DNA of 64,000 bases from Halichondria panicea (taxonomy: Eukaryota > Porifera > Demospongiae > Suberitida > Halichondriidae). Positions 27,301-33,979 of this stretch are shown piece after piece. The notes under the pieces are model-generated. The model saw nothing but the letters and a program-made list of their open reading frames with translations. It searched no databases and was not told where the DNA came from. The translations under genes were made by a program, and so were the position numbers. Location: contig NC_087386.1 of the NCBI RefSeq assembly GCF_963675165.1, forward strand, positions 1,166,931 to 1,230,930, read 5' to 3'. The stretch's first letter is position 1, and the number at the start of each line of letters is the position of its first letter.

Positions 27301-30300
27301 TCTCCCCGTCCTACACAGCCTACAAGAGCTCCCTCCTGGAGAACACAGTCACAGACAGCTGTACCCCATACCCCAGTGACACTCCAGTGCCTCAGGGCGT
27401 GACTCCAACTGAGTTTGTCCAGTGCAGTCAACCAACGACCATCACAGACAATAATGTCGGACCTCCATTCTACGTTGTTGCCGAGAGCCCGGGGCAAATA
27501 CTGTTTGTGTTTCCAAGAGCTGTTAATTTATCGAGTATCACAATCTCCTACCAATTCAATACTACATACGCACTAGCTAAGCTGAGGCTGTATGCAGTGC
27601 CAGATGATTTTGATGCCTGGGATTCAATCGACTCTTTCTCCGGGCAATCAGAACCAATCGATAAGATCACTTTTACTACCGGACAAGAGGAGGGACTAAG
27701 AGATGTGTCCATTACTGATTTACAGTGGGTTACCTCGAGAGTGTTGTTAAGAAAGCTTGAAGACACAAAAGACTATCTGTTTGCTATGAGTGAAGTGAGG
27801 TTTCAAGAATTCATCCCATCAGGTTAGTTCAGCCTAATTTGTAACATGACAATGTACTGTATTCCAAGGAATGTATAGTTCTTTTATACAATGTGAAATC
27901 ATATGCAATTTAATCAAATACACATATTATGCCAACAGAGACTGTAACTACAGCAACAACAGTCGGCACACCAACAGTTGCTATGACTACCTTGACATCG
28001 ACCAATGGTACGGCTCCAAGTAACGCTACCGATGCTAACACAGATCCAAGTCCCGACACACCAGACACAACCACCATCCCTGGTGGCTCAGGACAGCTGG
28101 CTACTACCGGGAGTCTCTTACTCACCATTCTAATGGGCCTCATCACATTACACGGACTACTACGATAACTAGTGTTCAAGCTGGCGCTGTGCTAATGCCT
28201 CTCGCCATGTTTTTGCTTTCGCTTAAAAGTATTAGAGTGTTATAATAATTATTAGTTTCTATAATGAATTTTATATTAAAGTTAGCTTATCTATACATAA
28301 AATATATGTATAAAAGTCACTGAGAAGAAAAGACTTATTTACATGCATCTATTGTTGTTATTTTTGTATTATGTGGCTTACCAGGACCTCAAGAAAGAAG
28401 AAAATTGATTCTTCCAGGATCTGTAGTTCAGTGTATATAATATCTAAGAAGAAAAGACCTGTGTACATGCATATTGTTATCTATAATTATTGTTATAATT
28501 ATGGTAGTGTTTTGTGGCTTACCAGGCCCTCAAGACAAAGATGATTCTGCTAAGAGGATCTGGATCTGGATCTTGGATATTATTTTCTCACACGTGGGGA
28601 ATGAGCGCGCATGCGCATTACATACACAGGAATAATTAAAGGGTGTGTCCAAAGAGATCAATTTCACAAATGGCTACTGCTAGCTAGCTGTTTTAACAGA
28701 TATTTTCTGAGTATTGTAGCTAACAAAAAGCTAGCGCTTTAGTGCAAGGCTAACTCATATGTTGAATAGAAAGTTTATGCGGACAGATGATGCTATGAAA
28801 GATTCTGAAGAGACTGCAACAGCCTTCAATGTGAGTCAAACTAGCCATAACTCGAGAAAGAAGCTTTAGTTTGCTAATCCACGAATCAAAATCCAAGAGA
28901 ACGTGGCTAAAAGCCTATAGAAGCTGTTAGTTTTCGTCGCATTACAACCGTTGAGCAGTTACAGCTGGAACAGACACACAGACAGACAGACACACACACA
29001 GTCAGCTTTACCGTATCCCTCCTGCAGCTACGCCTCGAGGCATAATCATGTTAGCAAATCTCAAGAGACCTCCACAATGCAATGAATAGTACAAGAGTTC
29101 ATGTATCACATTCAGTCGGTGTGTGGGTATATTGTGTTATTTAGACATGTGTCTATTGTAAGGGACTACTAACAGTGAAACACCTCTAAACCAAGAATAT
29201 GATTATTAAGTGCACTTTTTATCAAGGCATCTTGATTTCAGGAAGTCTTCACTTTAGTATGTGCATGGGATGACTAGGAGAACTGTCGGCGGCTAGTACA
29301 TGTACTACCATAACAGTTTACTTAGCTACATGTACCAGTTAAAACCATTATTAACGTTACAACTACAACTTACTAAGGTAGCACCCGGCCCACACTATTG
29401 GCCATTACACAGACGGTGTAGTAACCAAGCAGCTTATGTAACTACGTGTACTCACCGGTGTCTCTGCTCCTGAGGAAGAATGCCAGAGTGTCGAGTTGCC
29501 TCAGCTCCAGGGCTGTCTCGAGGGCGTTCACAGGTAGTGAGCACTTGTCCCAGCGATTCAGGTGACACAGTTCCTCGGCCACACTGGCACTACCGTACAT
29601 CAGCACCTGGTGGGGGGCGGAGGGGGGGAATTAATAGCAAAATCATATTAGCTGACTGGCTAATATTATTATATAGGGGCAGACCTAGAGTGTGTATAGT
29701 AAAGTTACAAAACTTGCATGTATTTGCCATATAAGTTAACAATTTTTGGCAACATGACCTACAGTAATGTAATGACTGACTAGGGGCATACCTAGAGAGT
29801 GGGCACAGTGAAGCCATACAAGCTGTTACTTGTTTGTGTGATAAACAATTACAATATACAATGAGCAAACTGAATGCCAGATGGGCAATTTGTTCAGTGC
29901 TTGTATTTGTTCAGTAAAAAGTCAAAAAGGGTCAATTAACTTCACTAGTATACACTAGCATACATGTACGTACCTTGGCAATGAACTCTTCTTGTGAAAG
30001 GTCGAAGGTTGTGACAGCTAGCATCTGAGAATTGGCCAGATACAGCAGCTGGTCGGATTTGGCAGGCAATACAAGCCAGCTGGGTTGCACCAGCCTGAGA
30101 GAGGTGTGTGTGTACGCAGCGTGTTGATAAAAGGAGCTCCAATCAAAACAAAATTGTCATATAAACATACGAAGTTTGAGCTAAAATTAAGTTACTGCTG
30201 AAAGAGCTGAGTTCACTAATAGTACAATATGGATGTACTACGGTAACATTATACATAAATGTACTGTACCTTGATATTGAATATGTCTGCTTGTCAGTGT

Positions 30301-33300
30301 GGTAAATGACGAGGGTGTTGACCATCACTCGAGCTCCACCCACTATCGGAGACGTCTCCTCTTCCTTCTTTACTGCTTCCACTTTATCGCTGCCATAGTA
30401 ACACACTACCAATTTGGACGAAAACTCAACACTCACGAGACATGAATCAGAAGTGGGAGGGGCCGGCAAGAGGCACAAATGACCATAGTAATATTTTGAC
30501 GGAGAGAGAGCTTCTTCAAGATTGGAAACAAGTGGAGACTGCTGCCGACTGGCAATCGATTTGCTCATTCCCGTGACAAAATTAACATTGAAGTTGCTCT
30601 TAGACATACTCTCCACGGAATGCAAGACAGGTTCTTTAAACCACGGCTTCCTCGACGTCATCAGTGGCTCTATCTCTGCAATCTGACTGACGGCATTTTT
30701 AACCCCGGGAAGTTTTAGCATTCGATTGCGTTTTGTTACAAAAGTAGAGGAGCTTTCGAAATGAGATGCCTTGTAAAAGTTCAAAGTTTGCGACTGAGAC
30801 GGTTGAAAGTCCTCTATGAGATTATTGAGTCTCTGCAAACGATTCGTGTGTCCATAGAAGCCGTGATATAGTCCTAGATAAGGCTCGGTCTGATTCTTGT
30901 CCGAATAGCCGCCATATTTGAGTCGATCTCCTTCCTCCTCTTGTTCAATGGTGGACTGATGTACAGGGGCGATGACACGACTACGCTGACTCAGCAAATA
31001 CGAGCGGGTGAACTGGGAGTTGTAGTGACCAGGAAACATCTGCACAGTTGGGAAATAGTTATGGCCGCCTTTAGAGCTTGGGTACCAAAGCAAAACTTGT
31101 TAGGGTACTGTCACATATCACATACATTGTATCACCGTTTTACATGAATTGACATAAATTCCCACGTTTCTACTACACAACAGTACACAAACTTTATGAC
31201 TTGAACTAACTCAAAATGAGACCAGGAACACGCACTAATAAGCAAATAATCATGTTAACCGAGTGGATTGTAACAGTAGCCCCGGACATTATAGGAATAG
31301 TACAGACAGTTACACAGTGGAGTGACACTGTCAGCTTGGTGACATTACCTGGAAGTAGTCTGGCAGATTGATCAAGACAATGTTGTTGTCTTCAGTGGCT
31401 GCAGCAAGGTGGACTAGGTCCGGAGACACGGCTGCATACTTGAAACTTGCTGTAGATATCGATGACAACAGCTCTTCAGAATCTAGATTTGGGGTAAAGT
31501 GTAATATACTGTTTGGGAACAAGTGGAACAAATTTGGGCTAACAGTATCTAGAGTACACTACTGTATTCAGCTTAAAATGTGGAGGTCCGACTGACAAAA
31601 ACACCTCTAAGCCTTATGCAAGCTCAACCCCAGGTTCCAAAGCACATAGCCAAACTATCTATAGACACTGTGACAAAGTTCCAGACCTTATTAGCCGATT
31701 CATCCTAAAATATGGACACCTCAATAAAAACAGGCAAAATAGTTACCAAAAATAATAGCCTGCATTTAGAGGTTATATTGTAAAATGGTGCCAAAAACGA
31801 CCACTAGCTACTATGTACGATCAAGGAATTGAGTGCATGGAGTGGAGAGACTAACCAGCCTGTCTTGAGCACTGGTACTGACTGTAGGCTATTGCATAGA
31901 CTACTCCAATACACTGGGAGGTCATCATGTTGTACACAACTATACACTGAGTCAAGGATAAGAATGTAGTAGGCTAACGGCATTCAAGGAATGGTTTGAG
32001 CATTTATTCCTAGCACCGTACAATGGTTCAATCAATATCCTGAAGTAGTGGGTCAACTGTACCGTATAGCGGGTTAACGCGAAACAATAGGTTCAACGTC
32101 ATTATCCTGAGCTGTATGAATACAAAATATTAAAATGGGTAGTTCATACGAAAATGTGCACCAACGAAAATCACCCGCTATACGATATTGGAAGTGGGGG
32201 GATTATAGTACAATCTGTTCAGGCAAGCCATTGAGATATGCTTTGGGCAAGTAATCTAACAAATCTACATGTACATGTAACTTTACACATCAAACAGATT
32301 AGATAAAGATTACGAGCATCGAGTGTCAATAAATGACTGGATCATTCATTGTGAATAATGTTAGGATACAGACAAGGCCATCTTGAGTGAGAGCAAACAT
32401 CAGGGGGCGGACAAAGGTAACGTTGACGATAGGCCCCACCCACTGAGGGAGGGAGCTGTCTGCGTATGCGTCCGTGGACAGTTCAATGCTCAGACAGCGC
32501 AGTACGATCATACGACTGAATTCAGGGTCGAAGGTTACAGTACAGACGAGATCAGAGTTGACTAGTAAGAGGACACGATTGTTGTACGAGCCAATGGCTT
32601 GCACTGTGTCAATGGAGTCAGCTAGGGGGGAGGAGAGATGAGGGTGGTATGGTTACGCATGTTTATCCGGTGTATGGTTTTCACATTCAATACATTGGAA
32701 TTAGAATAGAGCTTTCATTAAAATGATGTGTATTTCTCTATTAACTTACAGAATTTTAGTTTCTTGAGCTCAGAAAGGAGGTCGTCCTTAGAGAGTGTAG
32801 CCAACTGTTCAATCTTCATCCCCTCCTCCTCACGAGCTCCACTCCCCTCACGAGCTCCACCCCCTTCACATACGCTGTACCAGTGTAAACAGAGGTCAGG
32901 TGTGATGGCTAGCAGGTCACTCCTCTGTTGAGAGCCTTCGTCCATAACACAATCTTGTCCAGTATCAATGGCAGCCACCCAGTGAAACCTGTGCAAGGAC
33001 AGAGCATCATCAACAACACAACACAATCTATTTATGAAACCGAAAGTGTCCAATAAAGACAGACTACTCGATGGTTGTGTATGCTACAATGCATTGAATT
33101 ATCTGAAACCAAAACAAGGGTTGACTGATTTGCCTATAATCATAGTTACTGATCTATATACATGTATGCTTGTCTCTTGGCGACCTACAGTACTGATCTA
33201 CAGTACTGATATTATAGGGACAGGCTTCTTGAGCATATGGCAGAGGACAGCTCTACAGTGTATTGACTATGTGCGTATGTGTGCATGTTATAGCTACCCA

Positions 33301-33485
33301 GCAAAGTTCATTCCGTCAACAGAGGTACTTTCATCGTGCCCATGAAGTGAGTGGACTTGAAGATTATTGGAGCTGTCCAGGAAACACAGCAGCTTTCCCC
33401 TGGGGCACACTGCTCTATTTGACCCCTCTGAGCAGGCTGTGAGGTATGGACGACTCTTCTTGAGAATCACTGGCAAGTGTTCCAT
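51..33485 (-). CDS. SPG11: Spatacsin (SPG11 orthologue), 3' end outside the window
   Basis: Spatacsin is a large cytosolic protein that, in vertebrates, works with spastizin and AP-5 in late endosome/lysosome membrane recycling and autophagic lysosome reformation. Thirty-four minus-strand exons totalling about 1,925 codons can be read, with open frames and almost always compatible phases. Matches to human spatacsin remembered from the family run in order: YGSASVAEELCHLNRWDKCS (about 29550-29606), FNISRLFKWQS (about 6950), LARHGVFVPDDLQDL across the 7.9-kb intron, and QLLQKEQFSIARKYA (about 90-137). The start ATG at 33483-33485 gives MEHLPVILKK. The human protein is 2443 residues, so roughly the last quarter lies to the left of position 1. 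One exon, or more, is probably missing from the model between 6283 and 6917, where phases do not join and about 70 human residues have no counterpart. Five other genes sit in two of its introns. Orthology is secure; single exon borders less so. Confidence 0.93.
2216..2320. repeat. (GT)n microsatellite next to an SPG11 3' splice site
   Basis: A GT array (CA on the coding strand), grading into TGGGTG repeats, starts directly at the acceptor of the SPG11 exon 2148-2235. On the coding strand the splice site reads CACACACAG. Confidence 0.85.
2349..2499. mobile_element. Small inverted-repeat element, family A, with 9-bp target-site duplication
   Basis: The 151-bp element begins CAGAGGAGGTACGAC and ends GTCGTACCTCTTCTG, and most of its length folds on itself (ATTAGCAATTAGCCT against AGGCTAATTGCTAT). 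GGTACATGT is repeated exactly on both sides (2340-2348 and 2500-2508). It is a MITE-like non-autonomous DNA transposon inside an SPG11 intron. Nine-base duplications fit Mutator-like better than hAT elements; the superfamily is not proved. Confidence 0.82.
2743..2782. repeat. Perfect 17-bp hairpin with 6-base loop
   Basis: GTGGCAGATGGTTTCTG is followed by CATCAA and then its exact complement. It lies in an SPG11 intron inside an unassigned 90-codon open frame. Confidence 0.8.
3550..3584. repeat. (GT)n / poly-G simple repeat
   Basis: A short TGTGTG tract is followed by ten or so G. It lies inside an SPG11 intron. Confidence 0.85.
3880..4055. repeat. Dispersed short repeats of a TGACCCTTTACCAG unit
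   Basis: The unit TGACCCTTT(G/A)CCAG occurs three times with spacing of about 50-70 bp, and as its complement (CTGGTAAAGGGTTATC). Similar GGAACAGGGTCACTAAA units occur near 24430-24510. Confidence 0.55.
6336..6546. repeat. Imperfect tandem repeat, about 80-90 bp, three copies
   Basis: The unit ACAGCCAGGTTAATGGGCCT plus CTCCCTAGCATGTACT recurs near 6341, 6418 and 6502 with substitutions. It fills part of the SPG11 intron where a missing exon is expected, and codes for nothing recognisable. Confidence 0.65.
8885..10627 (+). CDS. POT/PTR (SLC15)-family-like multi-pass transporter, intronless
   Basis: The protein has 580 residues, with the first in-frame ATG at 8885 (an in-frame TTG at 8870 is not a plausible animal start). 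There are about twelve hydrophobic segments. The block GGFFADVYLGRYR (residues 77-89), followed by a Gly-rich helix and by FGSDQL near residue 150, is typical of proton-coupled oligopeptide transporters of the major facilitator superfamily (GAFLAD-type and FGADQF-type motifs). The ExxER proton-coupling motif normally in helix 1 is not visible; that helix reads NSAIYYAAIDIG. Substrate and proton coupling are therefore uncertain, and it may be a divergent POT-like protein. Extracellular loops around residues 310-340 and 400-420 carry Asn-glycosylation sequons. The gene lies wholly inside a 7.9-kb SPG11 intron on the opposite strand and has no intron, so it may derive from a retrocopy. Confidence 0.86.
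   Translation: MSKYSLKHILIFSGPIVQILLWTTLNSAIYYAAIDIGSEVVKDTILSGKFVNLLKSLEGTLLQYGVLSLVFVIFLLGGFFADVYLGRYRAVALGQIFTSLCMVTTTVSSVALHVGDNKIVTSACIYVALAFSLLFYIIGMSLVGSNILQFGSDQLMEKPNESLGVFVHWLLWAQDFGYLIGKMFLVGKNCLPRDNQVFNHVLWSIPIYFLVVLIVLLIVSYCTRHRFNRDRVKYNPYKLIYKVLNFARKNKYPVGPVSAFTRCYNFRPSRLDYAKERYGGPFTTSDVEDVKSFKNVFLILLALGPVYIADPPMQSFIFHMFSNHTGAMISFGTSNETCENIETIFSRIGVLIGFPIYMWVIYSVFRNRTPRILYRLISAISIYLLAVTSILVADFTGHLILYTRSHNHTEYQAGCMFVEHELQETLHLHWAVIAIPSFIGGISHDVVIASALEFISAQSPHAMKGVLVGIFFATIGIFRVIGAIFFIPFSLKVIWKYGYLGKHPPVISCGFGYYLVCITVALIGLGSLIVAVKRYKYRRRDEEPYSQACVEEIFARRLANRAVSYDRQGYQELSGSNINS
11081..12520 (-). CDS. ATE1: Arginyl-tRNA--protein transferase 1 (ATE1), intronless
   Basis: ATE1 moves arginine from Arg-tRNA to N-terminal Asp, Glu or oxidised Cys of proteins, marking them for the Arg/N-degron pathway in cytosol and nucleus. 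The 479-residue protein is close to the usual length (human about 518). The N-terminal domain has CGYCK (Cys26, Cys29) and TCCPQY (Cys74, Cys75), the four cysteines linked in the family to cofactor or redox control. The signature LTCQDYQDLVDRG and the stretch SGKFVYRPVMKETCCPQY are almost invariant in ATE1. The C-terminal catalytic domain has YGTFHQQY, GVLDILPRGV, YYYMGYYVQSCPKMNYK and LCPETY. A Lys/Arg-rich linker (about 140-185) separates the domains. The start is ATG 12518-12520; a second ATG four codons on is possible. It lies in an SPG11 intron on the same strand and starts 84 bp from the divergent kinase-kelch gene. Absence of introns suggests a retrogene or intron loss. Confidence 0.96.
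   Translation of the reverse strand: MQYKMSARKSLVQSTYQPTGPVLSKCGYCKSENTFMVESMWALRLTCQDYQDLVDRGFQRSGKFVYRPVMKETCCPQYVFRTDVTNFKPNKSQRYALRKFKRFLVEGRPDIVVEPTDRDACNRVDLTPPDVATTQAVRPGTPTRKNKEVKPGLGPDPNKPLAQKAKDIRKQKRRQKALSKCTTPVSMASSRSSPVPQLVDYPLDDLISVSLPNSDECKHKFECRLVQVSPPSQMYTDSAEESFQVFVKFQMTIHKEKEEDCTIRIYRDFIEQSPLLPMEGSPGMPCGYGTFHQQYLIDGKLFAVGVLDILPRGVLCEYFYYDPAYRFLAPGVCGAMNEIALTQQMYKVTPSIQYYYMGYYVQSCPKMNYKSQYSASSLLCPETYTYVPLQLCVPKLISSGYSRLAEDSVSTVVENVTQEELDLLPVFSLMHASEQPEYQDMTYREFKALYGDIRKRMIEDYARIAGLEVAMRMTIYLSC
12521..12604. promoter_or_regulatory. Short divergent promoter region between ATE1 and the kinase-kelch gene
   Basis: Only 84 bp separate the ATE1 start codon (minus) from the first ATG of the kinase-kelch gene (plus). 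Both core promoters must overlap here or reach into coding sequence, unless transcripts start further away. I see no clear TATA box. If the kinase starts at ATG 12683 or 12695 the gap is still under 180 bp. Confidence 0.5.
12605..15466 (+). CDS. Protein kinase (TKL-like) - coiled coil - kelch-repeat protein
   Basis: Two exons, 12605-13867 and 14570-15466, join in phase 0 (GNK then DVHLEL) into about 719 residues. Residues 47-310 are a kinase domain with all key residues: glycine loop GEGSYAAV, the VAIK-type lysine in CAGKK (Lys71), catalytic loop HRDLTTNN (Asp173, Asn178), DLG in place of DFG (191-193) and MPPE in place of APE. HRDLTTNN and the short lobes suggest the tyrosine-kinase-like group. 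A charged heptad region (about 325-415) predicts a coiled coil. The second exon has five or six kelch repeats (GLGYLEEGIVAVGG, LMAVCGG, HFYLVGG, LVIIGG, PIVIGG) that should close into a propeller. Substrate unknown; the kelch propeller may bind a partner. Starts at codon 27 or 31 are also possible, because the first 26 codons are not domain-like. The gene is nested in an SPG11 intron on the opposite strand. Confidence 0.85.
14505..14569 (+). repeat. (CA)n microsatellite ending in a 3' splice site
   Basis: About 32 CA units run directly into the CAG acceptor of the second kinase-kelch exon at 14570. The array takes the place of a normal pyrimidine tract in this 702-bp phase-0 intron. Confidence 0.9.
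17140..17290. repeat. Dispersed repeat with CA-rich core (partial copy)
   Basis: It contains CGTGGCTAGAAGCC, TACAGCTGGAATACACA, an ACACAC tract and GGCTACGCCCTGAGGCAT, the same order of blocks as the ends of 26155-27009 and 28167-29045. A diverged copy lies at about 49900-50045. This is probably a short non-autonomous element; class unknown. Confidence 0.65.
18288..18344. repeat. (CA)n microsatellite in an SPG11 intron
   Basis: ACACGC units grade into pure CA in the intron between SPG11 exons 12 and 13. It is not next to a splice site. Confidence 0.85.
19787..20019. mobile_element. MITE-like element, family B
   Basis: The left end CGTATAGCGCGAAATTTTCG and right end AAAATTTCACGTTATACG are inverted partners with several internal CGAAAATT-type repeats. 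It fills most of the intron between SPG11 exons 8 and 9. Confidence 0.65.
20208..20487. repeat. GT-rich minisatellite (GTGTGTGTGTG(A/G)GG units)
   Basis: About 17 units of roughly 12-16 bp alternate GAGGTGTG and GGGGTGTG variants. On the minus strand it is CA-rich and ends at the acceptor of SPG11 exon 8 (20110-20207). It explains long spurious Cys/Val open frames on the plus strand. Confidence 0.88.
21166..22372 (+). CDS. Secreted, probably GPI-anchored protein with discoidin-like domain, paralogue 1
   Basis: Four exons (21166-21244, 21344-21901, 22012-22074, 22203-22372) join by phase-1 introns into about 289 residues. Residues 1-24 form a signal peptide (MKMVSYFFKIAIVVLTISQQ). The single globular domain (about 30-205) contains LPKIRLLAVPDDFEVMD and YHFSLSEIEFF, a beta-rich pattern like discoidin or F5/8-type galactose-binding domains. 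That assignment is by feel, not by search. A Thr-rich, probably O-glycosylated stalk (TTTATTAAPTT) follows. The C-terminus (VLCVMTAALLAALAMLA, then stop) is a hydrophobic tail without cytoplasmic residues, as in GPI-attachment signals. A paralogue lies at 27027-28168 with the same exon phases. Both are in the 9.2-kb SPG11 intron on the opposite strand. The ligand is unknown; a surface recognition or adhesion role is inferred. Confidence 0.8.
22626..23156. repeat. Long inverted repeat (fold-back structure)
   Basis: The arms 22626-22797 and 22984-23156 are nearly perfect complements (about 172 bp each) around a spacer of about 186 bp. A third, diverged arm-like piece lies near 23280-23370 (CATGCAACCCTACTTCTCACC, ACAAAATTTTTTTACACTTG). 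Transcription of either strand would give a long hairpin. It starts about 250 bp after the stop codon of secreted paralogue 1. Confidence 0.85.
23854..24369. mobile_element. 516-bp inverted-repeat DNA element with short target-site duplication
   Basis: Perfect 33-bp terminal inverted repeats lie at 23854-23886 and 24337-24369 (outermost bases CATAGATTGAAGAG). CTTGAAC flanks both ends (23847-23853 and 24370-24376). No transposase frame is inside, so it is non-autonomous. With a 7-8-bp duplication it could be hAT-like. Confidence 0.82.
24377..25464. other. Repeat-rich intron sequence without a recognised gene
   Basis: Short repeated GGAACAGGGTCACTAAA units (near 24435 and 24489) and AT-rich sequence; no coding exon, RNA gene or intact element seen. 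Confidence 0.45.
25474..26013. mobile_element. Inverted-repeat element, family A, with 9-bp target-site duplication
   Basis: The 540-bp element has perfect 17-bp ends (CAGAGGAGGTACGACAC and its complement) and is flanked by CAGTTACAC on both sides (25465-25473 and 26014-26022). It shares termini with the 2349-2499 element but has a different, longer interior with no transposase frame. It sits in the large SPG11 intron. Confidence 0.85.
26155..27009. repeat. Direct repeat, copy 1 (duplicated 3' flank of a secreted-protein gene)
   Basis: This is nearly identical to 28167-29045, including the blocks starting CTAGTGTTCAAGCTGG and ending CTACGCCTCGAGGCATAAT. The other copy starts exactly at the stop codon of paralogue 2, so this copy looks like the 3' UTR and flank of a lost tandem copy just upstream. 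The last 280 bp belong to a dispersed repeat with a CA-rich core. Confidence 0.88.
27027..28168 (+). CDS. Secreted, probably GPI-anchored protein with discoidin-like domain, paralogue 2
   Basis: Three exons (27027-27114, 27280-27822, 27939-28168) join by phase-1 introns into about 286 residues. The start may be ATG 27027 or ATG 27045; both give a signal peptide (MTALIAVLYALALSHLLTV). The domain has LAKLRLYAVPDDFDAWD and YLFAMSEVRF, matching the VPDDF and SEIEFF blocks of the paralogue at 21166-22372. The stalk is rich in Thr/Pro/Asp (TTATTVGTPTVAMTT), and the C-terminus (GSLLLTILMGLITLHGLLR) is a GPI-signal-like hydrophobic tail. Here the stalk is one exon; in paralogue 1 it is split in two. 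An approximately 860-bp direct repeat flanks the gene, and the second repeat copy begins at its stop codon. Confidence 0.8.
28167..29045. repeat. Direct repeat, copy 2 (3' flank of paralogue 2)
   Basis: Partner of 26155-27009, about 2.0 kb downstream. Differences are mainly small indels such as extra TATAATTAT stretches. Together the two repeats bracket paralogue 2, the pattern expected from unequal exchange in a tandem array. Confidence 0.88.
29456..33485 (-). other. SPG11: SPG11 exon block 1 (exons 1-7, N-terminal beta-propeller-like region)
   Basis: Exons read by eye: 33298-33485, 32750-32988, 32370-32621, 31349-31482, 30270-31039, 29974-30094 and 29456-29606. They encode short beta-strand-rich repeats (for example RVLLLVNSDLVCTV and RPLMFALTQDGLVCIL), as in the propeller-like N-terminus of spatacsin. 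The fifth exon is set to begin at ATG-TTT-CCT because NYFPTVQ upstream is a good pyrimidine tract and because YFQ-MFPGH then lines up with human YFRQHPGH. The intron at 32064-32184 carries a small inverted-repeat transposon. Confidence 0.85.
32063..32184. mobile_element. MITE, family B (CGTATAGCGGG ends)
   Basis: CGTATAGCGGGTTAACGCGAAA at the left is matched by CGAAAATCACCCGCTATACG at the right, in inverted orientation, within 122 bp. Related ends occur at 19787-20019 and 35406-35573. It lies in the third SPG11 intron. Confidence 0.72.
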
Positions 33486-33979
33486 AATTATTGCTGGCTT
33501 CCACAAACTTGTTTAGCTATATCTGTACATCAGTAGTTGGGTCTTTGGTCCCCTCTACTATGTAGAAGGTTAGCAACTAGCAGTTAGCTTTAGCTAGATA
33601 GAAGAAACAAGCTAAGAACCAAACACATGTGGCCAGTCAAGGATGATAGACTCCACCTCTGTGCTGCTTCTCCACCTAGCCAGCCCCTCCCTCTATATCC
33701 TGCAAAAGCTCTTACGTCATTCTATGAATATCATTAATTTGGTATGATGCCATGTAAACCACTAATAATGCCACCACATTTGGCAGTAATTTATGGAACC
33801 CTGTTTCTTTATAGTGCTAACATGTTACCATCGCCATACTGTTGTATAAAGATATTTTATGCAGTTGTACGTACAATGACTGATAATTATAGGTCTATGT
33901 GCTATATATACAAAAATACTTTAAAACTGACACAAACATGCAACTGAGAAAATAATTATACTAATAAAACAAACAAGAG
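33486..33979. other. Interval between the giant gene stop and the SPG11 start
   Basis: Both flanking genes are on the minus strand, so this 494-bp stretch must hold the SPG11 promoter and the giant gene's 3' flank. No motif stands out, other than AT-rich sequence near 33940. Confidence 0.45.
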
